Below are positions 22,504 through 32,005 of a DNA stretch of 62,848 nucleotides, piece after piece; within the stretch, counting starts at the first letter, position 1, and each line of letters begins with the position of its first letter. The notes under the pieces were generated by a model, which was given only the letters and a program-made list of their open reading frames with translations, was not told where the DNA came from and did no database searches. This DNA comes from a virus. The stretch spans positions 1-62,848 of the IMG/VR virus record IMGVR_UViG_3300044974_000532. One strand, 5' to 3'. Position numbers and translations under genes: made by a program.

Positions 22504-22512
22504 ACAAACCAA

Positions 22513-22950
22513 ATGAATCTAGAAGACCTCAAGAATAATATTACTAAAGATTCCCAAATAGACTCTACAGAATTAGGTGTAGAGGCTCTTAAGATACCTC
22601 AAGTTCACGCCAAGTATCTCAATATGCTTACAGACTTTAAATTACTTTTGACCAAGCACCAAAATGAATACGCAATTCAAAGATTGCGTAAATGGAAAAT
22701 ATTAACTGGTAAAGCGTCCAAAGAAGAATTGGAAGCGTGGGGAGAAGAACCATTTGATTTGGATCTACTCAAAACTGATGTAGAAAAGTTCATTGAGGGT
22801 GATCCTAAGATTGTTGAATTGAAGTCAAAGGTGGCTGTCAATGAGATTAAAGTCAAGATGGTTGAGGAGTTTCTAAAGGCCATCAACAATAGAAACTTCA
22901 ACATCAAGTCTGCCATTGACTGGCAAAAAATGATGAACGGCATAGTATAA
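22513..22950 (+). CDS. uvsY: Recombination mediator UvsY
   Basis: 145 residues; T4 UvsY has 137. The N-terminus MNLEDLKNNITKDSQIDST matches T4 UvsY (M-x-LEDL...IDST), which fixes this start although no ribosome-binding site is present. It loads UvsX recombinase onto gp32-covered single-stranded DNA. UvsX itself is not in this window. Transcribed divergently from the sugar island. Confidence 0.88.
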   Translation: MNLEDLKNNITKDSQIDSTELGVEALKIPQVHAKYLNMLTDFKLLLTKHQNEYAIQRLRKWKILTGKASKEELEAWGEEPFDLDLLKTDVEKFIEGDPKIVELKSKVAVNEIKVKMVEEFLKAINNRNFNIKSAIDWQKMMNGIV

Positions 22951-22953
22951 ATA
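22946..22953 (+). promoter_or_regulatory. TATAAATA element at the uvsY/uvsW junction
   Basis: A perfect late consensus overlapping the uvsY stop and ending 4 bases before the uvsW GTG. If used, transcription would begin at or just inside the start codon. It may be chance in an AT-rich junction. Confidence 0.3.
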
Positions 22954-22957
22954 TTAT

Positions 22958-24466
22958 GTGGATATTGAAGTTGAATCTGTAGATGAAGTTCGTTACTACA
23001 TCAAAGCAGAAAAAGGAATTAAACAAGAATTACGAGATTATTTCTCGTTCATGGTACCCGGTGCCCAGTATATGCCCATGTTCAAACGGCGCATATGGGA
23101 TGGAAAGATTCGGTTATATGATATACTTACATCCACTCTTCCTCGCGGTCTAAAAACCTATCTTGATAAGTTTTCTCAAGATCGTAAATATTCATTAAAT
23201 ATTAAAGAGAATAGGAATCCTTTATGTATAAAGGAAACACAGCTTGCTCAATTCTACGATACCCTAGCGGTATCGGTAAAGAAGAAACCCGTCCAGATGC
23301 ATGCGCATCAGCAGCAAGCAATTATGCATGCTTTGAACCATCACAGATGCGTATTGATTTCTCCTACTGGTTCGGGCAAAAGTTTGATAATTTACGTCTT
23401 GGTCCGCTTTCTACAATCCGTCTTATCGCCAAATCGAAAAATTTTGATTCTCGTACCAACAGTTGGTCTCGTGAATCAAATGGATTCTGACTTTTTTGAT
23501 TACTCTTCTCAAGATTCATCTTGGTCTTGTAAAAAATATATTCACAAAATATCGGCTGGCATAGATAAAGATACCAATAAACAGATAGTAGTCTCTACAT
23601 GGCAGTCAATATACAAACTACCAAGAGAGTGGTTTGACCAGTTTGATGCTATATTCTTTGACGAGTGTCATCAAGCCAAAGCAGAATCAATCAATATGAT
23701 TGGCCAGAAGCTTGCTAAGGCTTGGTTTCGTATTGGTACTACAGGAACACTAGATCAAGCACAGGCACATAGACTAAGCATCGAAGGTATTCTTGGTCCC
23801 GCTATACAGTTCATTCAAACAAAAAACCTAATGAACAAGGGATTGCTTGCTACTATTGGAATCGACTGTATTCTGTTGCAATACACTGACGAAGAGAAGC
23901 AACTGCTCAAAAAACAAAAATATCCTGACGAATTAAAGTGGATTATAACTAATAATAAGAGGAACGAATTTGTCAAAGAACTTGCCCTCAAAACCAAAGG
24001 CAACACGCTCGTTCTCTTCAATTACGTCGAAGATCACGGGAAGCCTCTCGCCGCTCTCTTGGAGTCAGCAAAAAGCGGTAGACCAATATATTTCATCTCT
24101 GGAAAAACAGAAGCAGATACAAGAGAATATATTAGAAAAGTCGTTGATACGGAAAGAGATGCTATACTGGTTGCGAGTTATGGCACTACTAGCGCTGGTA
24201 TCAACATTGTTAATATCGACAATATTATTTTTGCCTCGCCTACTAAATCTATAATTAGATTGTTACAGAGCATTGGTCGTGGTCTAAGAGTATCTGCCAA
24301 AAAGAAGACTCTCAAAGTTTTTGACATTGTAGATGATCTATGCTGGCTGAAACACAAGAACCATATCTTTCGTCACTTTGAAGAACGTATAAAAATATAC
24401 AAAAAAGAAAAGTTTGATCATAAGATTTTTTCTATGTCTTTAAAGGACAGCATAAAAGATAAATAA
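22958..24466 (+). CDS. uvsW: Recombination DNA/RNA helicase UvsW
   Basis: 502 residues; T4 UvsW has 503. The start is GTG (MDIEVES, matching T4 MDIKV); an overlapping ATG at 22956 is out of frame and soon stops. N-terminal RIWDGKIRL motif, SF2 Walker A PTGSGKS (136-142), DECH (235-238), TGTLD motif III and C-terminal QSIGRGLR motif VI. It unwinds branched intermediates and R-loops during the switch to recombination-dependent replication. Confidence 0.95.
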   Translation: MDIEVESVDEVRYYIKAEKGIKQELRDYFSFMVPGAQYMPMFKRRIWDGKIRLYDILTSTLPRGLKTYLDKFSQDRKYSLNIKENRNPLCIKETQLAQFYDTLAVSVKKKPVQMHAHQQQAIMHALNHHRCVLISPTGSGKSLIIYVLVRFLQSVLSPNRKILILVPTVGLVNQMDSDFFDYSSQDSSWSCKKYIHKISAGIDKDTNKQIVVSTWQSIYKLPREWFDQFDAIFFDECHQAKAESINMIGQKLAKAWFRIGTTGTLDQAQAHRLSIEGILGPAIQFIQTKNLMNKGLLATIGIDCILLQYTDEEKQLLKKQKYPDELKWIITNNKRNEFVKELALKTKGNTLVLFNYVEDHGKPLAALLESAKSGRPIYFISGKTEADTREYIRKVVDTERDAILVASYGTTSAGINIVNIDNIIFASPTKSIIRLLQSIGRGLRVSAKKKTLKVFDIVDDLCWLKHKNHIFRHFEERIKIYKKEKFDHKIFSMSLKDSIKDK

Positions 24467-24487
24467 TAGTGAAGGGAGGACATATAC

Positions 24488-25159
24488 ATGTCCGAATCAC
24501 TTCCCGAGAATTCTTTTGGCGGTGTATTGCGAGTTGTTAAGCTTACTTCAGGTGAAGAAATAATTGGTATGGTCAATGAGGCTTACACCGATAGAATTTC
24601 AATTAAACTTCCTGCTCGGCTTGAAGCATATGTTGTTCGTGATGAACAAGGCGAATTGGTAGAATACGTCAAACTAACAAATTATCTTTCCAATATTCGT
24701 GGTCATGAAATTTCTCTAACACGCAATGTCATAGTTTATATTGGAGCACCTACTCTGGAATTAGAGAAGATGTATGAGATCTATTTTATGACAATGCAGA
24801 CAGATCCCAAAACTGTAGTTTCATCTCTCCCCGATGATATGAAGTTTGCACATGAATCTGGTCTTCAAATGTTAAATGATTTATTCACAAATGAAGATTT
24901 TGTAAATTTTGTCAATGATCTGATAGATAACTTTGAAGAAGCTGAAATTTTACTAGATGAGAGTGACGAAGAAGATATATTGTCAAACGAAGACCAAGAA
25001 TCCCCTATAAACGAACCACCTCCAGAAGAGCCTGCACCCCAACCCAAGCGCAAGAAGCGCCGTAAAGTCAAGCCTGAGCAAAACAAATTACCATTTGACC
25101 CAAATCTGCCCCCAGAGAACCCTGAGAGCTGGTCTGACAACCCCACCGACTATCTTTAA
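24488..25159 (+). CDS. Sm-like-fold protein with acidic/basic tail
   Basis: 223 residues. The first 90 residues (LRVVKLTSGEEIIGMV...) look like an LSm/Hfq-type beta barrel. An acidic stretch near 155-175, a Pro-rich segment and a basic KRKKRRKVK run follow. Such proteins are common next to uvsW in T4-like aquatic phages, without known function (general knowledge). AGGGAGGA gives a strong ribosome site. Its TAA stop shares a TTAA with the opposing gene's stop. Confidence 0.7.
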   Translation: MSESLPENSFGGVLRVVKLTSGEEIIGMVNEAYTDRISIKLPARLEAYVVRDEQGELVEYVKLTNYLSNIRGHEISLTRNVIVYIGAPTLELEKMYEIYFMTMQTDPKTVVSSLPDDMKFAHESGLQMLNDLFTNEDFVNFVNDLIDNFEEAEILLDESDEEDILSNEDQESPINEPPPEEPAPQPKRKKRRKVKPEQNKLPFDPNLPPENPESWSDNPTDYL

Positions 25160-25683
25160 GTAAGTATGGCGGGGGGATTAGGTGATATTGTATAATACGA
25201 ATATTTAAATTTGCAATTGGCTTTTTGAACAATTGCATCACTATTGTCAGATTGAAAATTCAATCCACTCAAATATATTGGAACAATATTTGTAAAAGTT
25301 ATTGTTATAGGGCTGTTGTTAGCAAGTCCAAACGGACCTGTATAAATGCTCAGGGTTCCTGTAATATGCCAGGTTTGATAATCAATATTATATTCAGTAT
25401 CATTTTCAATATTTGTAATATTTCGAATCCATGAGTATATGGAATTCCAATTTGTCATATTTTCATCAACAATGAATTCCACTGCCAGAGGTTCAAATCC
25501 AGCAACCATACTTGGAACTGGAATTGTAGTACCCAAAGTAGTTGGTTGAACTAGATCTGGAACAGAAATGCCGGGAAGGTTTGCTCTCTGACACATAAGT
25601 TCCAGTTGGCTAGTACCTCTATTAAATTTAAGAGTAAAGTAATTATTGTAAAGTGGATTGGTATTACTTGAGCAGGTTGCCAT
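25156..25683 (-). CDS. Tail-tube-like virion protein
   Basis: 175 residues. YFTLKFNRG, CQRANLPGISVP, VPSMVAGFEPLAVEFIVDENM and NWNSIYSWI follow the tail-tube/baseplate-initiator pattern of short beta proteins (gp19/gp54/gp3 class). I cannot say which. It lies beyond the gene 23 terminator and has its own CATAAATA element 5 bases before the ATG, predicting a leaderless late transcript. Confidence 0.6.
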   Translation of the reverse strand: MATCSSNTNPLYNNYFTLKFNRGTSQLELMCQRANLPGISVPDLVQPTTLGTTIPVPSMVAGFEPLAVEFIVDENMTNWNSIYSWIRNITNIENDTEYNIDYQTWHITGTLSIYTGPFGLANNSPITITFTNIVPIYLSGLNFQSDNSDAIVQKANCKFKYSYYTISPNPPAILT

Positions 25684-25688
25684 AGAAA

Positions 25689-25696
25689 TATTTATG
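25689..25696 (-). promoter_or_regulatory. Late element CATAAATA, leaderless geometry
   Basis: CATAAATA-TTTCT-ATG. Six bases beyond the motif is the A of the start codon at 25683. Nearly the same string precedes genes 13 and 4. Confidence 0.45.
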
Positions 25697-25704
25697 GATA
25701 AAAG

Positions 25705-25734
25705 AAAACCCTCCCAATTTCTCGGGAGGGTTTT
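25705..25734. terminator. Bidirectional intrinsic terminator after gene 23
   Basis: AAAACCCTCCC, an 8-base loop, then GGGAGGGTTTT, with T-rich tracts on both sides. On the minus strand it ends the capsid-gene transcript; on the plus strand it would stop read-through from uvsW. Confidence 0.9.
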
Positions 25735-25762
25735 TGAACTTACGCTATCAACTAACTTCTAA

Positions 25763-27226
25763 TCAAGTACCGTTACCGTGGAGGTTGGCAACTTGGGTTA
25801 GACGGTAGTATTGATTGATACCAGGGCTTAGGGTTTCACCATCTGGAGCTCTGTTGCTATTGAGAACGAATGGGTTAGCAACAACACCATAACGGGTCTT
25901 GAACGCAATACGTGGTTGGAAAGTATTGGGATCAACTGCACGAACCATTTGGAGAGGAACGTATGGGCAGTAGAAGATACCTGCGTCATATGGACTCTCA
26001 CCCTTATAGCCAGCAACGAAGAAGTTGGCACCAAGTGGGGCATATGGATCGATGTAAACACGGATCTTACCACTTAGGATACCAGCAAAAGTTGCTTGAG
26101 TATCATCAACATTGAGTTGAGGAGCAATGGCTGGGCTGAGGCTCATGAAGCCAGACATGGCGAGGGCAGCTGCGGTATCGCTATCGCAGATGATGAAGTT
26201 TCCCTTACCACGGCGGGTTTCCTTGGCGATTGCATTGCACTCGCGCTCGATTTGGAAGCTGAGACCACGGAAGCGTTCAGCAGACCAACGACCATCTGAG
26301 TCAGCAACAAGATTATAAACACCCTTATTGCCGATATCTGGTTGTTGGCTACCAGCTCTAGCAACATAATAAATGGTGCGAACGATCTCGCGGTTGATTT
26401 CAGCAAGAATTTCTGTGCTGAGAAGATTGGCGAGTTCGGCTTCAGCATCGAGACCGTGGACGGCCTTGAGGTCTTGTGCCAATTCAACAGAGTAGTTGCT
26501 GCTTAGAGCGCGAGTACGAGCTTGAACAGCAACACGGTCGATTGAGAAAGACATTTGGTTAAAGGCAGTGTAAGGAGAAGTTCCAGCTGCACCTCCACCG
26601 ATACCTTCACCAAAGTTTGTCAAGATACCACGTAGAGCATTGAAGGAATTTATGCCGTTAGTGGAGTAACCTGCGGAGGTATAGTTAATACCACCAGAGA
26701 ATCCAGGAGCATAGTTCCATCCAGCGCTTAGACCGTAACCACCGGTAATACCAGCGAATGATAGACCAGCGAGGGTATATCCTGAACCACCGTATACTGG
26801 TTGTGGTTCTTGGAACATGGCTTCGGTGTAATTGTTATTGCCATAAGTGGTGCCGGGGAAACCAGCGCCATATTGCGAACGCATCGCAAAGATGAGGCCG
26901 GTTGGGGCAGTCATGGGTTGAACGCCGCAGATGTCGTATGCCATGAGATTTGGCATGGAACGACGAACGAGGCTGATTAGAACGGGGTCATAACCAGAGA
27001 CGGCACCAGTGTTGTAACCAGTGGAGGTGGCGGGACCACCGAGGTTACCGGAGCTCATATCCTCAGCGAGGTATTGGCTACGAATGGCTTGCTCTTGGTT
27101 TTCAAGAAGGACGGCAGTGACCTTCTTACGGTAATCATCACCGATTGGAGATAGTGCTTCGTGATTGAGCACTGGATTCCATTTCTCGGTTAGAATGTCA
27201 TATGGGGTATTGTCTTGAAATTGCAT
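25763..27226 (-). CDS. 23: Major capsid protein gp23
   Basis: 487 residues; T4 gp23 precursor has 521. HEALSPIGDDYRKKVTAVLLENQE, SLVRRSMPNLMAYDICGVQPM and GLIFAMRSQYG are diagnostic of T4-like capsids. The N-terminal 60-odd residues should be cut off by gp21. AGGAGA precedes the ATG, and a CTAAATA late promoter lies upstream. GC content is visibly higher than in neighbouring genes, as expected for a very highly expressed gene. Confidence 0.97.
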   Translation of the reverse strand: MQFQDNTPYDILTEKWNPVLNHEALSPIGDDYRKKVTAVLLENQEQAIRSQYLAEDMSSGNLGGPATSTGYNTGAVSGYDPVLISLVRRSMPNLMAYDICGVQPMTAPTGLIFAMRSQYGAGFPGTTYGNNNYTEAMFQEPQPVYGGSGYTLAGLSFAGITGGYGLSAGWNYAPGFSGGINYTSAGYSTNGINSFNALRGILTNFGEGIGGGAAGTSPYTAFNQMSFSIDRVAVQARTRALSSNYSVELAQDLKAVHGLDAEAELANLLSTEILAEINREIVRTIYYVARAGSQQPDIGNKGVYNLVADSDGRWSAERFRGLSFQIERECNAIAKETRRGKGNFIICDSDTAAALAMSGFMSLSPAIAPQLNVDDTQATFAGILSGKIRVYIDPYAPLGANFFVAGYKGESPYDAGIFYCPYVPLQMVRAVDPNTFQPRIAFKTRYGVVANPFVLNSNRAPDGETLSPGINQYYRLTQVANLHGNGT

Positions 27227-27254
27227 TTTAGTAAATTCTCCTGTGAGTTAAAAT

Positions 27255-27261
27255 TATTTAG
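27255..27261 (-). promoter_or_regulatory. Late promoter CTAAATA for gene 23
   Basis: Minus-strand CTAAATA 28 bases upstream of the ATG; the predicted leader of about 23 bases holds AGGAGA. It lies in the 47-base gap between genes 22 and 23. Confidence 0.7.
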
Positions 27262-27273
27262 TAATTAGTAAAG

Positions 27274-28323
27274 TTATAGTTTCTTATTTAATCTACCCAT
27301 TACATTCGCATAGTTTTCTACGAGTGTTGTTGGAGCAGAAACAGTCTTTGAGAAGGTCATATCCTCATCAACTGGCTTAGAGGGTGCAGAAACTCTATTA
27401 CCCTGTAAATAGTTTTCCTTGATGGCTACCAACTTATTACGATACTCTTCGGGAGTGTTGAAGTTGATATTTTCCATCAAATTTTGTAGTTTGTTGACTT
27501 GAGTGTCAGCAAGATTCTTGGTTTCGGCAACAAAGATTCCAGCACACTCGGTGAGTGCGATCTCTTTCTTGAGATCGATGCTAAACTTCATGGACTCATT
27601 GAGAGATTCTTGAAGCTTTCTGTTTTGCTCATAGAGTTCATCAAGAACATTGTACTTCTCGTTTGGAACATCAATGTAGTGATTCTCAAAAAGATTCTTG
27701 AGACCACTGATGAAATTCTCAGCAATAGTGGTCTTGATACCTTGTTCGACGGCAACAGTATTCTCTGTCATCCACTCTTCAACAACGTACTCAAGATAGT
27801 CATCAACTTTTTCAACCAATGAATTGGTTACATTAGAGAGATAGTCTTTGGCATTCTCATCAAGTTCAACAAGAACCTTGGCAACTTCTGATTCAACTCT
27901 GTCAGAGACAGCAGCCTCAAAGATTGCTTCAAGTTGTTCTAGAGAAGACTTATTGACATTATCTTCACCAAGAAGAGAAATGATGGCATCACGGAATTGT
28001 GCCTTTAGTTCTTCGTTGGTCTCAACAGGCATTTCTTCTTCTTCGCCTTCTTCGCCTTCTTGAGCATCATTATCAATGGCAGTATCTTCTTCGCCATCTT
28101 TTGCAACAGTAGCACGCATACCTGGAGCAGCAACTCTCATGGTTGCGGGTACGCCAGGTTGACCAGCAGACGCTGCAATTGCAGAAACGCCAGTTGTGTC
28201 AACTGGAGGGGGAATCATGGATCCACGACCACTTGCGTCCATATCAGAACGACCAGTTGCGTCCATAACACCCATTACTTGGGCAGCAGCTTCAGATAAA
28301 TTTAGTTTTTTGTTCTTTTTCAT
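27274..28323 (-). CDS. 22: Prohead core scaffolding protein gp22
   Basis: 349 residues. Charged and helical with a long acidic run (about 90-105, EEGEEGEEEE-like), the typical scaffold layout. The C-terminal part includes KLVAIKENYLQGN and ends in GRLNKKL, a form common in T4-like gp22. Position between 21 and 23 agrees. gp21 should degrade it during head maturation. Confidence 0.88.
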   Translation of the reverse strand: MKKNKKLNLSEAAAQVMGVMDATGRSDMDASGRGSMIPPPVDTTGVSAIAASAGQPGVPATMRVAAPGMRATVAKDGEEDTAIDNDAQEGEEGEEEEMPVETNEELKAQFRDAIISLLGEDNVNKSSLEQLEAIFEAAVSDRVESEVAKVLVELDENAKDYLSNVTNSLVEKVDDYLEYVVEEWMTENTVAVEQGIKTTIAENFISGLKNLFENHYIDVPNEKYNVLDELYEQNRKLQESLNESMKFSIDLKKEIALTECAGIFVAETKNLADTQVNKLQNLMENINFNTPEEYRNKLVAIKENYLQGNRVSAPSKPVDEDMTFSKTVSAPTTLVENYANVMGRLNKKL

Positions 28324-28347
28324 GTCAATTAATCCTTAAGGTTAAAT

Positions 28348-28354
28348 TATTTAG
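28348..28354 (-). promoter_or_regulatory. Late promoter CTAAATA for gene 22
   Basis: Minus-strand CTAAATA 24 bases before the gene 22 ATG, with AAGGA between them. Confidence 0.65.
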
Positions 28355-28367
28355 TATATTTTAATTT

Positions 28368-29213
28368 TTAATATCCTCTGAAACCAGAGGGATGTCCCAT
28401 TGAACTTGCCGCACCAGCGCTTTGGACTGCACCAAGTTCTCTTGTACGTCTCAAAACTTCCTTACCACCCAACATTTCAACACCAATTTTTAGACCCAAT
28501 AGCGGATTATAAGGATCTATTGCTCCTAAATTTTTACTATATTGCATTACTTTTTGAGCAAGTGGATTGTTTTCATTTGCAATCTTAGTGGTTCCTGTCA
28601 AATTTTCTATTTGAGATAGTACATCACCTGCTACAGCTTCAAATCCAGAAAGAGCCATTTGTTGTTCTTGATTAGCCCCACCGCGTGCTGCATCTAATGC
28701 ACCTTTCAAAGAAACATTACTGCTGCCGGCAGTGCCAGCAGTACTGCCGGGATTAGCTTTAATTTGTGAAGAGAAAAGACCTTTGGCTAAAAGCAGTTTT
28801 ACGGCTGCAGGCATCATTTGGTCTGCAAAATCCAAAGCACTTTGAGCTTGACCTAATGAGGTTATATAATCTAAACCACCTTGGGTATTGTCTTGTTCTT
28901 CGCCCTTCTCATTTGTTGTACGTGAATTTGGAATTTTAGAATTACCCCACATTATGCCTCCACGCAAACCTTGATCTTTTATTTTTCCCTTTTCATCTTT
29001 TTCGGTTGAAAGAAAATCTCCAGGTTGAATATCATCTCCTCCACCCAATCCTTTTCCACCTGCACCACCACTAAAAGTAAAAGAAGGTCTTTTTCTAGTT
29101 TCTTTTTTACGACCTGGAGCTACGTAGGTAACACCAGTCATAGATTCTTCAGATAATTGAAGAACGTATTTAATATAGTCTTTGGAACCTTCGGTGATGC
29201 AGTCAAATGACAT
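28368..29213 (-). CDS. Ala/Gly-rich protein between genes 21 and 22
   Basis: 281 residues with no family I recognise. Low-complexity segments (SGGAGGKGLGGGDD), then Ala-rich helical stretches (GALDAARGGANQEQQMALSG). It overlaps the gene 21 stop by one base, so it belongs to the head operon. An inner-head or core role is a guess from position only. Confidence 0.7.
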   Translation of the reverse strand: MSFDCITEGSKDYIKYVLQLSEESMTGVTYVAPGRKKETRKRPSFTFSGGAGGKGLGGGDDIQPGDFLSTEKDEKGKIKDQGLRGGIMWGNSKIPNSRTTNEKGEEQDNTQGGLDYITSLGQAQSALDFADQMMPAAVKLLLAKGLFSSQIKANPGSTAGTAGSSNVSLKGALDAARGGANQEQQMALSGFEAVAGDVLSQIENLTGTTKIANENNPLAQKVMQYSKNLGAIDPYNPLLGLKIGVEMLGGKEVLRRTRELGAVQSAGAASSMGHPSGFRGY

Positions 29214-29857
29214 TACATACTCCTAAAATAATCGTTGAATAGTTTTACGATATTTTCGTTTAAATCTCTTTTGGAAGAACTTTTGATAATTCTTTTAGCA
29301 TTGTTGAATTCTTTTTCAGACCAGCTGCCATTTTCAAGAATCCATTCTTTTCCTTCCATGATTCCATTAACAAAAGCATTTGGAGCTGATGGATCGGCTA
29401 CGATATCAACCGCAGCAAGCATGAAATCTTCTTGAACTTCTTGATAACCATTCTTACTCTTTAAAGAACCCATACCACGAGTAGATACACCTAGTTGTGC
29501 ACCTTCTTCAATTAGGTTCTTTACAATACGGCCCATCGGGGTATCCATGATCTTAGCCTTACCGTAAATGGTATTGCCATCTTCATGAAGTTCCTTAACG
29601 ATGTGCGAAACACGGTCAAGATTGACAGTTGGGCCAGTTGGATGGTTTAGTTCACCTAGAGCACGGCCTTTATCAACGTACTCAGTAATATATCTCTTGC
29701 ATTCCTTAATAAGAATGCCTTGGGGATATACTCTACCATTGCGGTTCTTTACGCTAGCTTGCATAAAGATACCTTCAATGAAATAAGCCTTATCACCGTT
29801 TCCAGTGTTCTCTTTGATATACTTAATATCTTCGTTTATTTCAGTTATTAGTTTCAT
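29213..29857 (-). CDS. 21: Prohead protease gp21
   Basis: 214 residues; T4 gp21 has 212. Catalytic His in GELNHP (H72) and Ser in LGVSTRG (S125), with the later Asp of the DPSAPNAFV region. NGRVYP and GKAKIMDTPMG are conserved. It processes scaffold and capsid proteins in the prohead. Confidence 0.95.
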   Translation of the reverse strand: MKLITEINEDIKYIKENTGNGDKAYFIEGIFMQASVKNRNGRVYPQGILIKECKRYITEYVDKGRALGELNHPTGPTVNLDRVSHIVKELHEDGNTIYGKAKIMDTPMGRIVKNLIEEGAQLGVSTRGMGSLKSKNGYQEVQEDFMLAAVDIVADPSAPNAFVNGIMEGKEWILENGSWSEKEFNNAKRIIKSSSKRDLNENIVKLFNDYFRSM

Positions 29858-30011
29858 TGGTGGGCTTTATGATGGTTTTTGCGACAGTTTCGTACATTCC
29901 TTCAATCTTTTTGCCAGTCTTTTCATAGAGAAGCTTGGAGGTATTCTCTTTGAAAGCAACTACGTTCTCGTCGATCATATTCTTTATTAGTTCATTTACT
30001 TTGGGATTCAT
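29841..30011 (-). CDS. Small prohead-core-like protein (position of T4 gene 67)
   Basis: 56 residues from an ATG that overlaps the upstream stop in ATGA; it ends 17 bases inside gene 21. Basic and helical (MNPKVNELIKNMIDENV...). Its size and place between the portal and protease genes match the small T4 core proteins gp67/gp68. Sequence similarity is too weak for me to name it. Confidence 0.6.
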   Translation of the reverse strand: MNPKVNELIKNMIDENVVAFKENTSKLLYEKTGKKIEGMYETVAKTIIKPTNETNN

Positions 30012-30436
30012 TTTTGTAATACCTTTACTTTCTGGCAAAATTCAAGATGTTGATCTAGATTGGCTTTGCTTTCAAAAATAGATTCAACCATTAGGGTTCT
30101 ATTTTTTGGGCTAAGTTGATCAAATAGTATCTTGATATCTTTAAGTTCTTTCTCTGTTATATTTATAACACTTTCATTTTTTAATTTAATTTTTGATGGA
30201 TTTGAAGGATCATATGATTCTAAAAACTCAACAAAATTTTTAATTTCTTCTGATTTAGGAGTAAATTTGAAAGAAGGCTCAAATAACTTCTTCTGGGTAT
30301 GAATTTTTAAATATTCAATATTTTCATTGAGTTTTGTGCTTAAAGCACTTCTCAAGGATTTCTTGAATTCCTCATCATTATTTTGAATTAAACTTTCAAA
30401 ACTCTTTTTTAGAAGTATGGTGCTAGTTTCATTCAT
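30008..30436 (-). CDS. Prohead core protein, gp68-like by position and size
   Basis: 142 residues; T4 gp68 has 141. Helical and charged, with FKKSLRSALSTKLNENIEYLK. It overlaps gene 20 by 4 bases (ATGA) and the next small gene by 4. The gp68 equivalence rests on size, position and composition. Confidence 0.6.
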   Translation of the reverse strand: MNETSTILLKKSFESLIQNNDEEFKKSLRSALSTKLNENIEYLKIHTQKKLFEPSFKFTPKSEEIKNFVEFLESYDPSNPSKIKLKNESVINITEKELKDIKILFDQLSPKNRTLMVESIFESKANLDQHLEFCQKVKVLQK

Positions 30437-31992
30437 TGTGGTGGCTCTCCTTCGCCAGCAGCCTGTTGTTGAGCCATCTGTGCCATTTGCTCGGCTTGGA
30501 TTCTCTGTCTGTCAACTGCTATTTCTTTATTCATCTCTTGCATTTCTTCTTCAGTTTGTTTCAAAATTTTTCTACGAACATATTCCGAAGAGAAATACTT
30601 TCCAACATATGGATCAACAAACTGAACCATTTTTAAGCGTTCTGCCAAAATTTCTGCTTCCTTGAGATCCCAAAAATAATTGTCGGTATTGAATACTACT
30701 TTGATTTCTGGACGAAGTTCGTGCCAGTCATCTTCAGTCATTATACCTTTTAGGATCAATTGGACTCGCAATAGATCTAAGAATAACTTGCTAAATTGAT
30801 GGCGAAGTCTTTCAATAAATTTATAGAACTTGACTTCTTCTCTGGTAATTTCTACGGAACGGCCCATATTAAATCCAGTTTGATCTGACATCAAACGGCT
30901 AAGAGGAACGTTCAATGAAGCATACAACTTCTTCTTAAAGTATTCTACGTCTTCAATTTGAGACATGGCATTACCACCGGGAAGAGTAGTAATCTGTGTG
31001 CCATTAGAACCTTCACGGCGAGGAATCCAGTAATCTTCCAATACAGAAAGATGGTTTCTTTCGTCACGCACTTCGCCAGTAGTCTGATTGTAGATCAGGC
31101 GTGTGCGGAAACGGCTCATCATGTCACGAACGTACTGTTCAGCCTTTTGCTTAGGAAGCTGTCCTACGTCAACGTAGAACACTCTTCGTTCGGGTGCACG
31201 TGCAACACGGTAAACTAGAAGAGAATCTTCTAGTTGTCTCAACATATTCAATGGTCTGATTGCTTTGTGTAGATAACCAAGAACTCTCTTTGTATTGAGA
31301 TCAACAACACCAGATGGAACATAAACTATGCTATCTGGAGACAGATGGAGACCACCTGGTCCAGTCAACATATATGTTTCTTTATCGGTATTGGTATAAA
31401 GGTAATACTCTTCAATCTTTTTGATTACACCAACTTGAGTATTTCCGACTCGTTCTTGTTGTTTTTCAACTTTACGAATTTTTTTTATCTTTAGAGGATC
31501 AAGAGGAATAATTTCTTCAATTCCATTCATTGGTTGATCTTTATCGATTGCAATATTATAAAATATACGAGAGTCGATATACCATCTTCTAAAAATTTCA
31601 TAGGATTTTCCATTAAAATCCATTAGATGGATGATTCTTTCAAATTCTTTGTAAATCTTTAATTTAATTGGCTCAGCAATTGGAACACTAACAAGATCTA
31701 ATTTTACTGGTTTGCGGTCTGTGCCGGGTACAATTGATGCATTAACAATTTCATCAATAGCATTATCTACCTCTGGATAGATAGACATATTGCGATATTG
31801 AATAATAGATGCACCTTCATCACGAAGGTTGGCAGCATAGTCCAAAGCAGTTCCAAAAAATCCACCAGCTTCAACTGTAACAGTTCCATCAAAGATTTCG
31901 GGAGCAGCAATATTTTGTGCTACAATTTCACTTTTTTTCTGTGGTTCGTCTTTTGTTCTACCAAACTGGAATCCAAAAATATCTATTTCCAT
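30433..31992 (-). CDS. 20: Portal vertex protein gp20
   Basis: 519 residues from the ATG at 31992, which has AAGGAA upstream; a TTG just before it would add one residue. T4 gp20 has 524. ANLRDEGASIIQYRNMSIYPEVDNAIDEIVNA, of which YPEVDNAIDEIVNA is diagnostic, plus RAPERRVFYVDVG and GFNMGRSVEITREE. It forms the dodecameric DNA gate of the head. The C-terminus is Gln-rich. Confidence 0.96.
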   Translation of the reverse strand: MEIDIFGFQFGRTKDEPQKKSEIVAQNIAAPEIFDGTVTVEAGGFFGTALDYAANLRDEGASIIQYRNMSIYPEVDNAIDEIVNASIVPGTDRKPVKLDLVSVPIAEPIKLKIYKEFERIIHLMDFNGKSYEIFRRWYIDSRIFYNIAIDKDQPMNGIEEIIPLDPLKIKKIRKVEKQQERVGNTQVGVIKKIEEYYLYTNTDKETYMLTGPGGLHLSPDSIVYVPSGVVDLNTKRVLGYLHKAIRPLNMLRQLEDSLLVYRVARAPERRVFYVDVGQLPKQKAEQYVRDMMSRFRTRLIYNQTTGEVRDERNHLSVLEDYWIPRREGSNGTQITTLPGGNAMSQIEDVEYFKKKLYASLNVPLSRLMSDQTGFNMGRSVEITREEVKFYKFIERLRHQFSKLFLDLLRVQLILKGIMTEDDWHELRPEIKVVFNTDNYFWDLKEAEILAERLKMVQFVDPYVGKYFSSEYVRRKILKQTEEEMQEMNKEIAVDRQRIQAEQMAQMAQQQAAGEGEPPQ

Positions 31993-32005
31993 CAATAATT
32001 CCTTT

